From positions 6,519 through 70,518 of the forward strand of contig DVKY01000122.1 in assembly GCA_018715765.1 (NCBI GenBank): a stretch of DNA of 64,000 bases, given 5' to 3'. The DNA is from Fimivicinus intestinavium. Lineage in GTDB: Bacteria; Bacillota; Clostridia; Oscillospirales; Acutalibacteraceae. The notes beneath the pieces are model-generated. The model had not been told where the DNA came from and ran no database searches. It saw only the letters and a list, made by a program, of their open reading frames with translations. Below are positions 33,685 through 41,608 of this stretch, piece after piece. Position 1 is the stretch's first letter, and each line of letters starts with the position of its first letter. The position numbers and the translations under genes are program-made.

Positions 33685-34734
33685 TCAATCCCGCACGGAG
33701 AATTGGAATTCCGTCGTGCTCACAAAGGGCTCTCCGGCGCGGAACATGCAGGAGGGGAACTCCGGCTGATTGGGGGAATCGGGGTAGAACTGTGTTTCCA
33801 GGCAGAAGCCTGTGCGCCTTGCAACCGGCCTCCCGCCTTTGCCGGGATGGCCGCTGAGAAAATTGCCCGTGTACAGCTGCACGCCGGGCAGATCCGTCAA
33901 AAAGCGCATGGCGCGCCCGCTACGGGGCTCATATACCTCGCCCGCCTCGCGCAGCGATCCATCCCAGTGATCAATGCAGAAATTGTGATCGTACCCCTCG
34001 CAGGAAGCGATGGGCGCATAGCCGGAATCCAGCCCTTCGCTGAGCGCTTTGGGCGTGCGGAAATCGAAGGGAGTACCCGTAACATCGCGCAATTCGCCCG
34101 TAGGGATGTTGCGCGCATCCGTCGGCGTAAAAAAGCTTGCGTTGAGCCGCAAAATATGGCCGCCGATCTCACCCGCATCATAGCCTCCAAGATTAAAATA
34201 AGCGTGGTTTGTCAAATTCAGAATCGTATCCTGATCCGATACCGCATGGTACTCAATGCGCAGTGCGTTCTCCTGCGTGAGCGTATAGGTCACGCGTGCC
34301 GTCACCCGGCCGGGAAAGCCATGCGCGCCCTCCGGGCTCTCATAGCTCAGGCGCAGTGCATTCTCGCCAAGCGGCAGGGCATCCCATACGGCATGAGAGA
34401 ACTCTCCGCCGCCGTGCAGGCAGGTGATCCCGTTTTCATTCCGAGTCACATGATATTCTTCACCGCCCAGCTGGAACGCGCCGTCCGCAATCCTGTTTGC
34501 ATAGCGGCCCACAAGCATCCCCTGATAGTCGGAGTATTTCAGATGCCCCTCCAGCGTGTCAAAGCCGGCCAGGATATCCGCAAGACAGCCCTTTCGATCC
34601 GGCACAAATAAGCTGTTTAACGTGCCGCCATAGGTCAAAATACTGGCGCGCACGCCGTTTTGGTTCTCCAGCGTATAGCAATCCACTGCTCTGCCACCCG
34701 GCAGGGTGCCAAACAGGCTCTTTTGAATGCTCAT
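33685..34734 (-). CDS. galM: Aldose 1-epimerase (galactose mutarotase)
   Basis: GalM interconverts alpha and beta anomers of galactose and glucose, feeding the Leloir pathway. The 349-residue beta-sandwich protein contains LVGRYANRIADG, the catalytic histidine region LTNHAYFNLGG, GYDHNFCID and the catalytic glutamate in CLETQFYPDSPNQP. The start at 34734 (ATG) follows AAGGGAG; an upstream in-frame GTG overlaps that site. A single-gene unit with its own promoter and terminator; it complements the beta-galactosidase. Confidence 0.95.
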   Translation of the reverse strand: MSIQKSLFGTLPGGRAVDCYTLENQNGVRASILTYGGTLNSLFVPDRKGCLADILAGFDTLEGHLKYSDYQGMLVGRYANRIADGAFQLGGEEYHVTRNENGITCLHGGGEFSHAVWDALPLGENALRLSYESPEGAHGFPGRVTARVTYTLTQENALRIEYHAVSDQDTILNLTNHAYFNLGGYDAGEIGGHILRLNASFFTPTDARNIPTGELRDVTGTPFDFRTPKALSEGLDSGYAPIASCEGYDHNFCIDHWDGSLREAGEVYEPRSGRAMRFLTDLPGVQLYTGNFLSGHPGKGGRPVARRTGFCLETQFYPDSPNQPEFPSCMFRAGEPFVSTTEFQFSVRD

Positions 34735-34777
34735 CACAGCCACTCCCTTGAAAGCAAAAATGAAGGGTTCCCGTTTG

Positions 34778-34807
34778 ATTATAGTGGAGGTCTTTCCCGT
34801 TTGTCAA
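34778..34807 (-). promoter_or_regulatory. Sigma-A promoter of galM
   Basis: On the minus strand TTGACA (34807-34802) and TATAAT (34783-34778), both perfect, are separated by 18 bp, about 45 bases before the galM start. Confidence 0.8.
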
Positions 34808-34984
34808 CCTCGGATAACATCCGGCTGGCTATCAGAGAAGAGGGAAACGTTTTATCAAAAACACCCTGTGCGCCTGCTTCCCAGCGGCAGGCTACTCCCT
34901 TCATAAAAAGCAAAATATCATAAAAAAATTACGTATAGTTGCCCTCGTAGCATTCGTTTAATGTCAACTAATGACGATTTTGTT

Positions 34985-35034
34985 CATATACTGTACTCAT
35001 CTAATTGTACAGCGGGAGATGAGTACAGTATATG
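34985..35034 (+). promoter_or_regulatory. 18-bp inverted repeat over the ribosome binding site and start codon of an HTH gene
   Basis: Bases 34985-35002 (CATATACTGTACTCATCT) are perfectly complementary to 35017-35034, with a 14-base loop. The right arm contains the ATG at 35032 and abuts the GCGGGAG ribosome binding site. As DNA it is a large dyad that a dimeric HTH protein could bind; as RNA it would hide the start codon. Confidence 0.8.
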
Positions 35035-35283
35035 GCGAAGAATACCAGACCGGACGGCAACAAAAATTGGGTGGGAAAACGGATTGCAGCGCTTCGTAAG
35101 GAAAAAGGGCTTTCCCAAAACGATGTGGCAGTTTATCTGCAAAACCACGGCGTAGACATTGCAAAAAACGCAATTCAGCTGTTGGAGCATGGGAACCGCT
35201 ATATCCGGGATATGGAGCTTTATTATATTGCCAAAGCGCTGGGCATTTCCATGGAAGAACTTTTTAAGGGCTCCGCCATGTGA
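35032..35283 (+). CDS. Small XRE-family HTH regulator (paralogue of 28527-28784)
   Basis: An 83-residue HTH protein with NWVGKRIAALRKEKGLSQNDVAVYLQ and KNAIQLLEHGNRYIRDMELYYIAKALGI. It aligns without gaps over most of its length with the protein at 28527-28784. Its start codon lies in the arm of an 18-bp inverted repeat, which strongly suggests autoregulation. No partner gene is adjacent except the downstream ABC-F locus, which has its own promoter. Confidence 0.88.
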   Translation: MAKNTRPDGNKNWVGKRIAALRKEKGLSQNDVAVYLQNHGVDIAKNAIQLLEHGNRYIRDMELYYIAKALGISMEELFKGSAM

Positions 35284-35327
35284 AGTGCCATAGCAAATTA
35301 CTTTTCTTCCTGCAAAAAGCTTGACGA

Positions 35328-35356
35328 ATCCATCTGATTCCGCTATAGTAAAAACG
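35328..35356 (+). promoter_or_regulatory. Sigma-A promoter of the ABC-F leader
   Basis: TTGACG and TATAGT are separated by 17 bp in the segment just after the HTH gene; transcription would start about 35355-35362, giving a leader of roughly 270 nt. Confidence 0.75.
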
Positions 35357-35391
35357 AATTTTTATCCTCTAGGGAAAGCGAGGCGGACGGA

Positions 35392-35457
35392 GTGTATCTG
35401 CATCTTTATTCCACAATGGTAAGACCGGCAGCCCTTCTGTCCGTGCGCGCAGGGTAG
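35392..35457 (+). CDS. Candidate leader peptide of the ABC-F gene (21 codons)
   Basis: GTG at 35392, with AGGCGG 5 bases upstream, opens a 21-residue frame ending at TAG 35455-35457. An internal ATG at 35416 would give MVRPAALLSVRAG. The frame sits between the promoter and an intrinsic terminator, the place for a regulatory leader peptide whose stalled translation changes RNA folding. Translation is not proven. Confidence 0.45.
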   Translation: MYLHLYSTMVRPAALLSVRAG

Positions 35458-35492
35458 GCTTGTGCCGTCCCTTTTTATGCAGTGTCAACAGG

Positions 35493-35523
35493 AGCGCCTC
35501 TGGTTTTGCCGGAGGCGCTTTTT
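35493..35523 (+). terminator. Attenuator-type terminator in the ABC-F leader
   Basis: GCGCCTCTGG (35494-35503) pairs with CCGGAGGCGC (35509-35518) around TTTTG, with a T-run after it. It lies upstream of the ABC-F start, so readthrough is required for expression. GGACGG at the leader ORF start (35385-35390) can also pair with CCGTCC at 35466-35471, offering an alternative fold. Confidence 0.8.
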
Positions 35524-35631
35524 GTTTGATTTTATGTCTCCGCATGGGGGCTCTCCTCTCCGTTCGTGATCCCCGCTTCAGGAGCGGCCGGCTGACCCAA
35601 CCTATGTGGATATCGGGAAGGATGGATCAAT

Positions 35632-37155
35632 ATGCTCATATTCAAAAATATCTCTATAGAGCAGCGGGAAAGCGGACGGCAGCTGCTGCACGATTTCAGC
35701 TTTACCCTGCGGCCGGGAGACCGGGCGGCAATCATCGGGGAGGAGGGCAACGGGAAAAGCTCACTGCTAAAGCTTATCTGTGAGCCGGATGCCCTGCGCA
35801 GCTACTGCCGCGTCTCCGGTCAGGTAGATCTGCAAGGCGGCCTGCCCGGCTACCTGCCGCAGCGCCCGGATCCCGCCCTCCTACGCATGCCTGTACAGGC
35901 GCTTTTCCCGGACGGGCCGGATTACAGCCTGTTGGCGCAGCTGTCAATCCCACCCGACGCCCCGTTTGCCCAGCGTCCGCTTTCCTCCTTTTCCGGCGGA
36001 GAGCGTATTAAGCTGCTGTTGCTGCGCACCCTGATGCGCAGGCCGGATTTTCTGCTGCTGGATGAACCGACCAATGATATTGACCTGCGCGCTCTGGACT
36101 GGCTGGAGCAGTTTATTCTGACTTCTAAAATACCGGTGCTTTATGTCTCCCATGATGAAACCCTGCTGGAGCGCACGGCAAATGTGATAATTCATCTGGA
36201 GCAGGTGTGCCGCAAAACAAAGGCGCAGCATACCATTGAACGGATGAGCTATCCAGCGTATCTTGAGCGCCGTCAGGGAGCGCTGGCCAGGCAGGAGCAA
36301 ATCGCTTCCAAGCAGCGGGCTGACCAGCGGGCAAGAGAGGAACGATGGCGCCAAATTTATCAACGGGTAGAGTATGAGCAGAGAGTAATCAGCCGCTCCA
36401 ACCCCGGCGGGGCCCGTCTGCTCAAGAAAAAAATGCACGCTGTGAAATCCCAGCAGAAGCGTATGGAGCGGGAGACGGAGGATTTCCTTGAGTTTCCGGA
36501 TCCGGAGGAGGCCGTGGACCTGTTTTTTGATCCGGCACTGCATTTCCCCAAGGGGAAAGAAGCTTTCTCCTTCACCCTTCCGATACTGCGGGCCGGTGAC
36601 CAGATTCTGGCACAAAATCTTCAGTTGACACTGACCGGCCCTGTGCATGCCGCCCTGGTGGGCAACAACGGAGCGGGAAAAACCACTCTGCTGCACGAAA
36701 TCTGGGAACGGCTGCGCACCCGCACGGATATCCGTGCAGGCTATATGCCGCAGGATTATCTCACCGTGCTGGAGGGCGGCAAAACGCCGGTGGAGCTGCT
36801 CTGGGATGGCGAGAGCAAAGAATCGCTCACCCTGGTGCGCACCCGGCTCGGCAGCATGAAGTTTACGGCGGAGGAAATGGAACTGCCCGCCTCTGCACTC
36901 AGCGGTGGGCAGCAGGCCAAGCTCTGCCTGCTTAAGCTTCTGCTGGGCGGCTGTAATGTGCTTTTGCTCGACGAGCCGACCCGGAACCTCAGCCCGCTGA
37001 CCGGGCCGGTGCTGCGCGAGGCGCTGCGCCATTTTGGCGGCGCATTCCTATGCGCCACACACGACCGAAAGCTGATCGCCGAAGTTTGCTCAGAGGTCTA
37101 CCGTCTTTCCCGGACGGGCTTGGAGCATCTGCCGGCGAACTGCTGCACCTTTTGA
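35632..37155 (+). CDS. ABC-F family ATPase, probable ribosome-protection antibiotic resistance protein
   Basis: A 507-residue soluble protein with two ABC domains and no membrane segments. Domain 1: Walker A GEEGNGKSS (36-44), FSGGER (120-125), LLLDEPTND (141-149). A charged linker (about 185-290) is rich in Arg, Gln and Lys. Domain 2: GNNGAGKTT (344-352), LSGGQQ (423-428), LLLDEPTRNLS (about 444). ABC-F proteins bind the ribosomal E site; resistance types dislodge drugs from the peptidyl transferase centre. A leader peptide and attenuator upstream, as seen for inducible resistance genes of this family, support that role over housekeeping types such as EttA. The drug class cannot be told. Confidence 0.85.
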   Translation: MLIFKNISIEQRESGRQLLHDFSFTLRPGDRAAIIGEEGNGKSSLLKLICEPDALRSYCRVSGQVDLQGGLPGYLPQRPDPALLRMPVQALFPDGPDYSLLAQLSIPPDAPFAQRPLSSFSGGERIKLLLLRTLMRRPDFLLLDEPTNDIDLRALDWLEQFILTSKIPVLYVSHDETLLERTANVIIHLEQVCRKTKAQHTIERMSYPAYLERRQGALARQEQIASKQRADQRAREERWRQIYQRVEYEQRVISRSNPGGARLLKKKMHAVKSQQKRMERETEDFLEFPDPEEAVDLFFDPALHFPKGKEAFSFTLPILRAGDQILAQNLQLTLTGPVHAALVGNNGAGKTTLLHEIWERLRTRTDIRAGYMPQDYLTVLEGGKTPVELLWDGESKESLTLVRTRLGSMKFTAEEMELPASALSGGQQAKLCLLKLLLGGCNVLLLDEPTRNLSPLTGPVLREALRHFGGAFLCATHDRKLIAEVCSEVYRLSRTGLEHLPANCCTF

Positions 37156-37229
37156 TTCCGCCTCAGAATGGTTGCAAACCGTTCATGATCTTGTTATTTC
37201 CATGTAACTATTTTCAGAGAAAATTACAA

Positions 37230-37317
37230 ATTGTAACCATTGGCTTGTAACCGTTACAAAAGTGTACCGAACTGTAATCAAAATCATGTTTATTTTCCGC
37301 AGGCACCGCCCTATAAT
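37230..37317 (+). promoter_or_regulatory. Promoter region with TGTAAC repeats before a small membrane protein gene
   Basis: A perfect 15-base palindrome TTGTAACCGTTACAA lies at 37245-37259, preceded by another TTGTAACC at 37231-37238. TATAAT is at 37312-37317 with only TTTATT at -35, which suggests an activator-dependent promoter. Half-sites TGTAAC/GTTACA also occur in the operator region at 19252-19290. Confidence 0.5.
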
Positions 37318-37350
37318 AAAAACAAGATCAGAAAAAGGAGCGGAGCTATT

Positions 37351-37482
37351 ATGAAAGCCTATCTCAAAAGCAAAAAAAACATGATCCTTCCCCTTGCAAT
37401 CATCGCCTCTCTTTTTGTAACGGCAGTTGTCATTGCTCTGCTTTTCAATGACGTTACGCCGGCAGCTATGCTGGCTGTTTAA
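37351..37482 (+). CDS. 43-residue single-pass membrane protein, unknown function
   Basis: The ATG at 37351 follows AAGGAG in a GGAG-rich stretch and opens a 43-codon frame: a basic N-terminus (MKAYLKSKKN), one transmembrane helix (residues about 12-31) and a short polar tail. It has its own promoter-like region with strong palindromes. The frame is open upstream to 37240, but that part covers the operator. I do not recognise the family; a small stress- or regulator-linked membrane peptide is possible. Confidence 0.6.
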   Translation: MKAYLKSKKNMILPLAIIASLFVTAVVIALLFNDVTPAAMLAV

Positions 37483-37632
37483 TTGCCCACATCCGGGGAG
37501 ATTCCTTTCTTCCCGTTTCCCCTCCATATCAAAAGCGGCGTCGGATGGTACATCCGGCGCTGTCTTTTTTTACTTTTCGCCAAACGGTAAAGCGGATAAA
37601 ACCTTTTGTATACGATAAAAGCTTAACAATCT

Positions 37633-37721
37633 TTCTCCACATCCTGGATTTTTCCATCCGTTTCCTTTACCCATCCAAAAATATCGGTTAGTTATCCACA
37701 CTTTCCACCGAGTTTTCCACA
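37633..37721 (+). promoter_or_regulatory. Cluster of DnaA-box-like sequences
   Basis: TTCTCCACA (37633-37641), TTATCCACA (37692-37700, perfect consensus) and TTTTCCACA (37713-37721) lie in the same orientation within 90 bp of the 376-bp gap before a small unknown gene. Other near matches (CTTTCCACC, TCGTCCACA) occur in the same gap. No dnaA, dnaN or AT-rich unwinding element is near, so an origin is unlikely; DnaA-dependent regulation or titration is more plausible. Confidence 0.5.
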
Positions 37722-37858
37722 GTTTTGCGCCTGTTTTCAACTATACCACTCGTATAACCCGATTTTTACCAGCGGCTTTTCCATCCTCTTCCGAATAAAG
37801 CTTTTGGGAATCGTCCACAATAGGACAGGAAAAAACACAGGAAAAGGGAGGATGCGTC

Positions 37859-38119
37859 GTGATCAAAGGGGTCAACCGGCAGGTAGTAGAGGTCAGCGAT
37901 ACCGGCAGCGAATACTTTGAGCGGATTTTATTTATTGTCAAGCCGGAATACGCGGCTGTCAGCGAGGGAAAGGTGCGCGAACGTGTTGAACAAATCGCAC
38001 AATCCACAGGCGCTCCGCCCCCTACAAAACGAAGGCGCAGGCCCTTCCTCGCGGCGGCAAAGCTGGCCGCTGCCGCCAGTGTTGGTGCCGCGGCAGCCAC
38101 GCTGATTGCGCATCTCTAA
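37859..38119 (+). CDS. 86-residue protein of unknown function
   Basis: GTG start with GGGAGGA 8 bases upstream. The N-terminal 45 residues look like a small folded alpha/beta unit (VNRQVVEVSDTGSEYFERIL, then FIVKPEYA), followed by a PPTKRRRRP basic patch and a hydrophobic Ala-rich C-terminal helix (residues about 62-86) that could anchor it in the membrane with the basic patch inside. I do not recognise it. The upstream gap carries DnaA-box-like sequences; a terminator follows 6 bases after the stop. Confidence 0.75.
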   Translation: MIKGVNRQVVEVSDTGSEYFERILFIVKPEYAAVSEGKVRERVEQIAQSTGAPPPTKRRRRPFLAAAKLAAAASVGAAAATLIAHL

Positions 38120-38125
38120 AAGACG

Positions 38126-38165
38126 AAGGCCCATTGCAGAGGAGAATGCTGCAATGGGCCTTTTG
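38126..38165. terminator. Bidirectional intrinsic terminator
   Basis: A perfect 14-bp stem (38126-38139 with 38149-38162) with T-rich 3' flank on the plus strand, between the convergent small unknown gene and the beta-propeller gene. Confidence 0.85.
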
Positions 38166-38195
38166 ATTTATCATTTCCCAGGCGCTGCGGACAGC

Positions 38196-40241
38196 TTAAA
38201 AGTCGAGCAGGCCGAGCCTCTCCCCGGAATCCAGCGCAAAAGCGCAGACGCGGCCATTGGAGAAGGTGTACAGCGTATCCCCGATATAGGCGCCGCGCAG
38301 GATGGCGTTATCCATGCCTCGGCGCCCGTGGAACTGCGCATCCCGCGTATAGTTGCGCAGCGTGTGCAGAAGCTGAATCTGATTGCCCTCCAAGGAGAAC
38401 ACGCAGTAGGTTTGATCGGAATAGATTTGAAACTCCTTCGTGCTCTCCTGCTGATTGATGGGCAGGGCGACGGCGTTCTGCTCCGGCAGGAAGAGGATAC
38501 TCTTGTGGTTGGCGTCCGCGTCGGTGTAGGTGCCCCGCCCAAGGGTCAGGCTGTCGATTTCCTGCGGCTTTGCCGGGTTGCTCACATCAAAGAGGGAGAG
38601 CTTAACGCCGCGCGTGTTGCCCGCATCATCTGCATCCTCCCCAATGCCGAGCAGCAGGCCTTCGCCCACCGGGTGCAGGTAACTGGAAAAACCAGGGATC
38701 TTCAGCTGGCCGAGGATTTTTGGGGCGCTGGTATCAGATAGATCGAGCACAAAGAGCGGATCCGTCTGCCGGAAGGTGACGACATACCCCTTGTTACCGA
38801 GGAAGCGCACCGCGTAAATACTTTCCCCAGGCGCGATGCCGCCGAGGGTGGAGAGGGTGTTGAGCGAGCGATCCAGGATCGTAACGCGGCTGCTGGTGGC
38901 GCCATCTACGGTTTCCGTGGTGGCGATGCGCAGCGCGCCGCCGTAGCTGTCAAGAGAGAACTGATTGAGCGCGTGGCCGCGCACGCGGCCGGAAACGCTT
39001 TCCCCCAGCCCTTCCTCTGTGAAGGGAAAGCCAGTGATGGCGGTGAATTCACCCTCCTGCTTATACTCTGTGGAGGCGACGTACAGTGCGTCCGTGCTGC
39101 AATACACGGAGTCGCCGCTGCCCAGCACCGCCTTGCGGGCGGGCTCTGCTTGATCTGCGGAGGTGTCCAGCGCGCTGACCACGAGGTAATTGGGCGTATC
39201 CGCGCCCGGGAGGATGCGGATATCCACAGCTGCGAGCTTTTGGGAGGGGCCGTTTTGATCTGTTGTGGTGGGGATATAATCCGTCAGCTCATCGCCGGAG
39301 AGCGGCACCGTGTATTGCGTGACGAGGTAGAGCGTACTGCCAATCATCCGGGAGGAGAGCATGGCGCCATCCTGTGTGAAGGTGCGCGCAAGCCTTGGGG
39401 CAGAGCGGTCGCCAATATCGTAGATGAGCAGCCGGGTGTCGCCAGTAAAAGCTGGGTAGCAGCAGCTATTATAGATTGCATCGGCCGCAGCTTGGCCGGA
39501 CACAGCTCCGCTGACAGGCTTTTCCACACGGCACACGGCAATCAGCCGGTTGCCCTGCACGTAGAGCTCGGCGGCGGAGACGCTCTCACCCTCCCCTTGC
39601 GGGATGGAGATCGTGGCCAGCACCCGCATGGAATCCGCTGGGGTGGGGGCGATAATCTGGATGGATTTGCCCTCCGCCGGGGCGAAATAGAGGCAGGAGC
39701 CGTCATTTTTCAAAATATCGGCTTCATCCACGCCCGCTACCTGGGTGTTGGTTTGGCTATAGGGCGTTTCCGCAAGCGCATTTTGGTTTGTGGGGGCCTG
39801 CGGGGCGCTGCTTTGCGTGGGGGCAGAGCTATCCCCCTTGGCGGCTCCCGCCGCCGGCATTCCGGCGGCTTCACCCCGAGCAGAGGATTCTGTCTGGAAC
39901 GGAATGCTGCTTTGCAGCTTTTGGAAATAGGCTTCAATCTCCGAATAATCCTGCACAGCCTCCACTAGGGGCTTGCTCTCGCCCGAGGGCTCCGTAACCT
40001 CGAGGTAGGGGAGGCCCTTCCACAGCGCCACAGCGCCAATGGCAATTGCCAACACTGCCGCTACTGCCGCCACATGGCGCAGGGTCAGCACGCGGCGCTT
40101 GGGCGGGCAGGGAGCCTCCTGCTGACGGAGCAGGGCTGTGACGCGCTCGGGGGAAAGGGAATCGGGCAGTGGATTGAGCCGGTCAAGGGGCTCGAGCGCC
40201 TTTTGCAGCGCTTTTATTTGTGGGCTTTGTTTTTTCTTCAT
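38196..40241 (-). CDS. Membrane-anchored beta-propeller protein, likely sigma-factor partner
   Basis: A 681-residue protein of the beta-propeller-domain family (Pfam Beta_propel). A cytoplasmic N-terminus of about 50 residues (MKKKQSPQIKALQKALEPLDRL) precedes one transmembrane helix (about 52-72), a Ser/Ala/Pro-rich linker and a large extracytoplasmic region with repeated blade signatures such as FLGNKGYVVTFRQTDPLFVLDLSDT and ILGQLKIPGFSSYLHPVGE. The start codon overlaps the ECF sigma stop (ATGA), with AAGGAG upstream. The topology (short inside tail, one helix, large outside sensor) and coupling are those of an anti-sigma factor, but the tail has no recognised zinc-finger anti-sigma motif. 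Confidence 0.85.
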   Translation of the reverse strand: MKKKQSPQIKALQKALEPLDRLNPLPDSLSPERVTALLRQQEAPCPPKRRVLTLRHVAAVAAVLAIAIGAVALWKGLPYLEVTEPSGESKPLVEAVQDYSEIEAYFQKLQSSIPFQTESSARGEAAGMPAAGAAKGDSSAPTQSSAPQAPTNQNALAETPYSQTNTQVAGVDEADILKNDGSCLYFAPAEGKSIQIIAPTPADSMRVLATISIPQGEGESVSAAELYVQGNRLIAVCRVEKPVSGAVSGQAAADAIYNSCCYPAFTGDTRLLIYDIGDRSAPRLARTFTQDGAMLSSRMIGSTLYLVTQYTVPLSGDELTDYIPTTTDQNGPSQKLAAVDIRILPGADTPNYLVVSALDTSADQAEPARKAVLGSGDSVYCSTDALYVASTEYKQEGEFTAITGFPFTEEGLGESVSGRVRGHALNQFSLDSYGGALRIATTETVDGATSSRVTILDRSLNTLSTLGGIAPGESIYAVRFLGNKGYVVTFRQTDPLFVLDLSDTSAPKILGQLKIPGFSSYLHPVGEGLLLGIGEDADDAGNTRGVKLSLFDVSNPAKPQEIDSLTLGRGTYTDADANHKSILFLPEQNAVALPINQQESTKEFQIYSDQTYCVFSLEGNQIQLLHTLRNYTRDAQFHGRRGMDNAILRGAYIGDTLYTFSNGRVCAFALDSGERLGLLDF

Positions 40242-40774
40242 GATAAGGACTCCTTTTCTGCTGCCGTGCGCAGCTTGGCAAGGGAGCGGGACAGCTTGGA
40301 ACGGACAGTGCCGGAGGGACAACCGAGGGTTTTGGCAATTTCATGGCTTTTGTAGCCGCCGATAACGGAGAGTAGGAGGATGCCGCGCTCCTCTTCGCTG
40401 AGCGCATAGATCGCCTCCCGCATTTCAAGGGCGTTTAGGAGCGCATCCGGGCATTCGTCCTCCGCCAGCTGCTGCGCCTCCTCAAGCGGGGTGGTCAGCC
40501 GCCGCTGCTGCACGGAGGCGATATGACGCTTGCAGGTGTTGAGCAGAATGGCAAACAGCCATGCCCTGAACGCACCGGCCCTGCGCAGCGCGCCGACACT
40601 TTGGAATGCCGCGCAGACGGCATCCTGCACCGCATCCTCCGCCTCCTCGCGCGAGCCGAGGTAATAATAGGCGAAGCGGTAAAGCTCCTGCGCATAGTAG
40701 GCGTAAAGCTGGCCGAAGGCCTCTGCGCTGCCGGCCTGTGCCCGTTCCACCAAATGAATATCAGGCGTTGCCAT
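40238..40774 (-). CDS. ECF-type RNA polymerase sigma factor
   Basis: A 178-residue sigma-70-family protein with region 2 (FGQLYAYYAQELYRFAYYYLGSREEAEDAVQDA) and region 4 (LSEEERGILLLSVIGGYKSHEIAKTLGCPSGTVRSKLSRSLAKLR) only, as in ECF sigma factors. The start at 40774 is set by AAGGGGG at about 9 bases; the open frame extends to 40906 without a comparable site. It is translationally coupled to the propeller protein. Upstream, TGCAACAATCC followed by a TATAAA-containing segment could be an autoregulated promoter. Confidence 0.9.
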   Translation of the reverse strand: MATPDIHLVERAQAGSAEAFGQLYAYYAQELYRFAYYYLGSREEAEDAVQDAVCAAFQSVGALRRAGAFRAWLFAILLNTCKRHIASVQQRRLTTPLEEAQQLAEDECPDALLNALEMREAIYALSEEERGILLLSVIGGYKSHEIAKTLGCPSGTVRSKLSRSLAKLRTAAEKESLS

Positions 40775-41183
40775 GAAAAGCATCCCCCTTTTTCGTCCCT
40801 CGTTTTTATAGTGCGGAAAAGGAGCAGGATTGTTGCATTGATTCAAAATAAAAAGGATCGTATTTTTTTCGCTCAGGCCGCAGAAGGCTTTTAACGGAGC
40901 CTGCAAGTGGTTCGGAGCCCCAAACAGAGAGATAGGCCCAGGCGGCAGCTGATGTCACCCCTTGCGTGAACATGCGGGCAAACGAACCTTCCCGCCTGGT
41001 TGAAGTTGGGTTTTAGATGTTAGACATTAGATACTGAATGCGGCTGCCATAACGTTCTGCCTCTGAGGCAGTTGCTAAAAATTCCAGCTGTTAAATTGCT
41101 TTCTGTCACCGCCTCTGAGGCAACCGCTCCCGGCTTCCACGTTTGGCGTCTCATGTCTGAAATCTGACGCCCGTTTTTAACAA
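40775..41183. other. Gene-free stretch with two copies of a short palindrome
   Basis: No gene was found. TGCCTCTGAGGCA (41058-41070) and GCCTCTGAGGC (41111-41121) are two copies of a perfect palindrome with a one-base centre. Promoter sequences for the sigma gene should lie at the left end. Confidence 0.5.
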
Positions 41184-41217
41184 AAAGAGGAGGGCTGTAA
41201 AAGCCCCCCTCTTTTTG
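41184..41217 (-). terminator. Intrinsic terminator of the ferredoxin gene
   Basis: AAAAAGAGGAGGGCT-type arms pair around a 5-base loop with runs of A and T at both sides; it lies 20 bases after the ferredoxin stop codon. Confidence 0.85.
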
Positions 41218-41237
41218 CTGGATTCTATGTTTTGCGC

Positions 41238-41408
41238 TTATGCCTCGTGGGGCGCTCCCACCGGGCAAGTGCCGGCGCATGCGCCGCAATCGATGCAGGT
41301 ATCCGCATCGATAACATACTTGCCGTCTCCCTCGGAGATTGCAGAAACAGGGCAATCTGCTTCGCACGCGCCGCAGGAAATGCATTCGTCAGAAATGACA
41401 TATGCCAT
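41238..41408 (-). CDS. 2[4Fe-4S] clostridial-type ferredoxin
   Basis: A 56-residue electron carrier, too short for many gene finders. The frame has two cluster motifs, CISCGACEADCP and CIDCGACAGTCP, each CxxCxxCxxxCP. Length and symmetry are those of clostridial ferredoxins, which serve pyruvate:ferredoxin oxidoreductase and hydrogenases in the cytoplasm. A full GGAGGT ribosome binding site precedes the ATG at 41408, and a strong terminator follows. It supports a strictly anaerobic host. Confidence 0.97.
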   Translation of the reverse strand: MAYVISDECISCGACEADCPVSAISEGDGKYVIDADTCIDCGACAGTCPVGAPHEA

Positions 41409-41608
41409 GGATGATGTACCTCCTTCTTTGGTTCGGGGGCAGGACGACGCGAAGAAAAACCGCTCCCGCTTCGGGCCGGCCCCATCTGGCTTTCATTGTA
41501 ACACAAAGCGAAAAAAAAGCAAGGCCATTCCACATTTTTTCAAGGTGGGAGCCAAAAAGCGGCGCGCACGACTCACCAGCATTTTTGGGCTGACTCCATC
41601 GAGCAGGG

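Noticed and set aside
37633..37721. Chromosomal origin of replication
   Set aside because: DnaA-box-like sequences are present, but there is no dnaA, dnaN, rpmH or gyr gene, no AT-rich unwinding element, and no change of gene-strand bias here.
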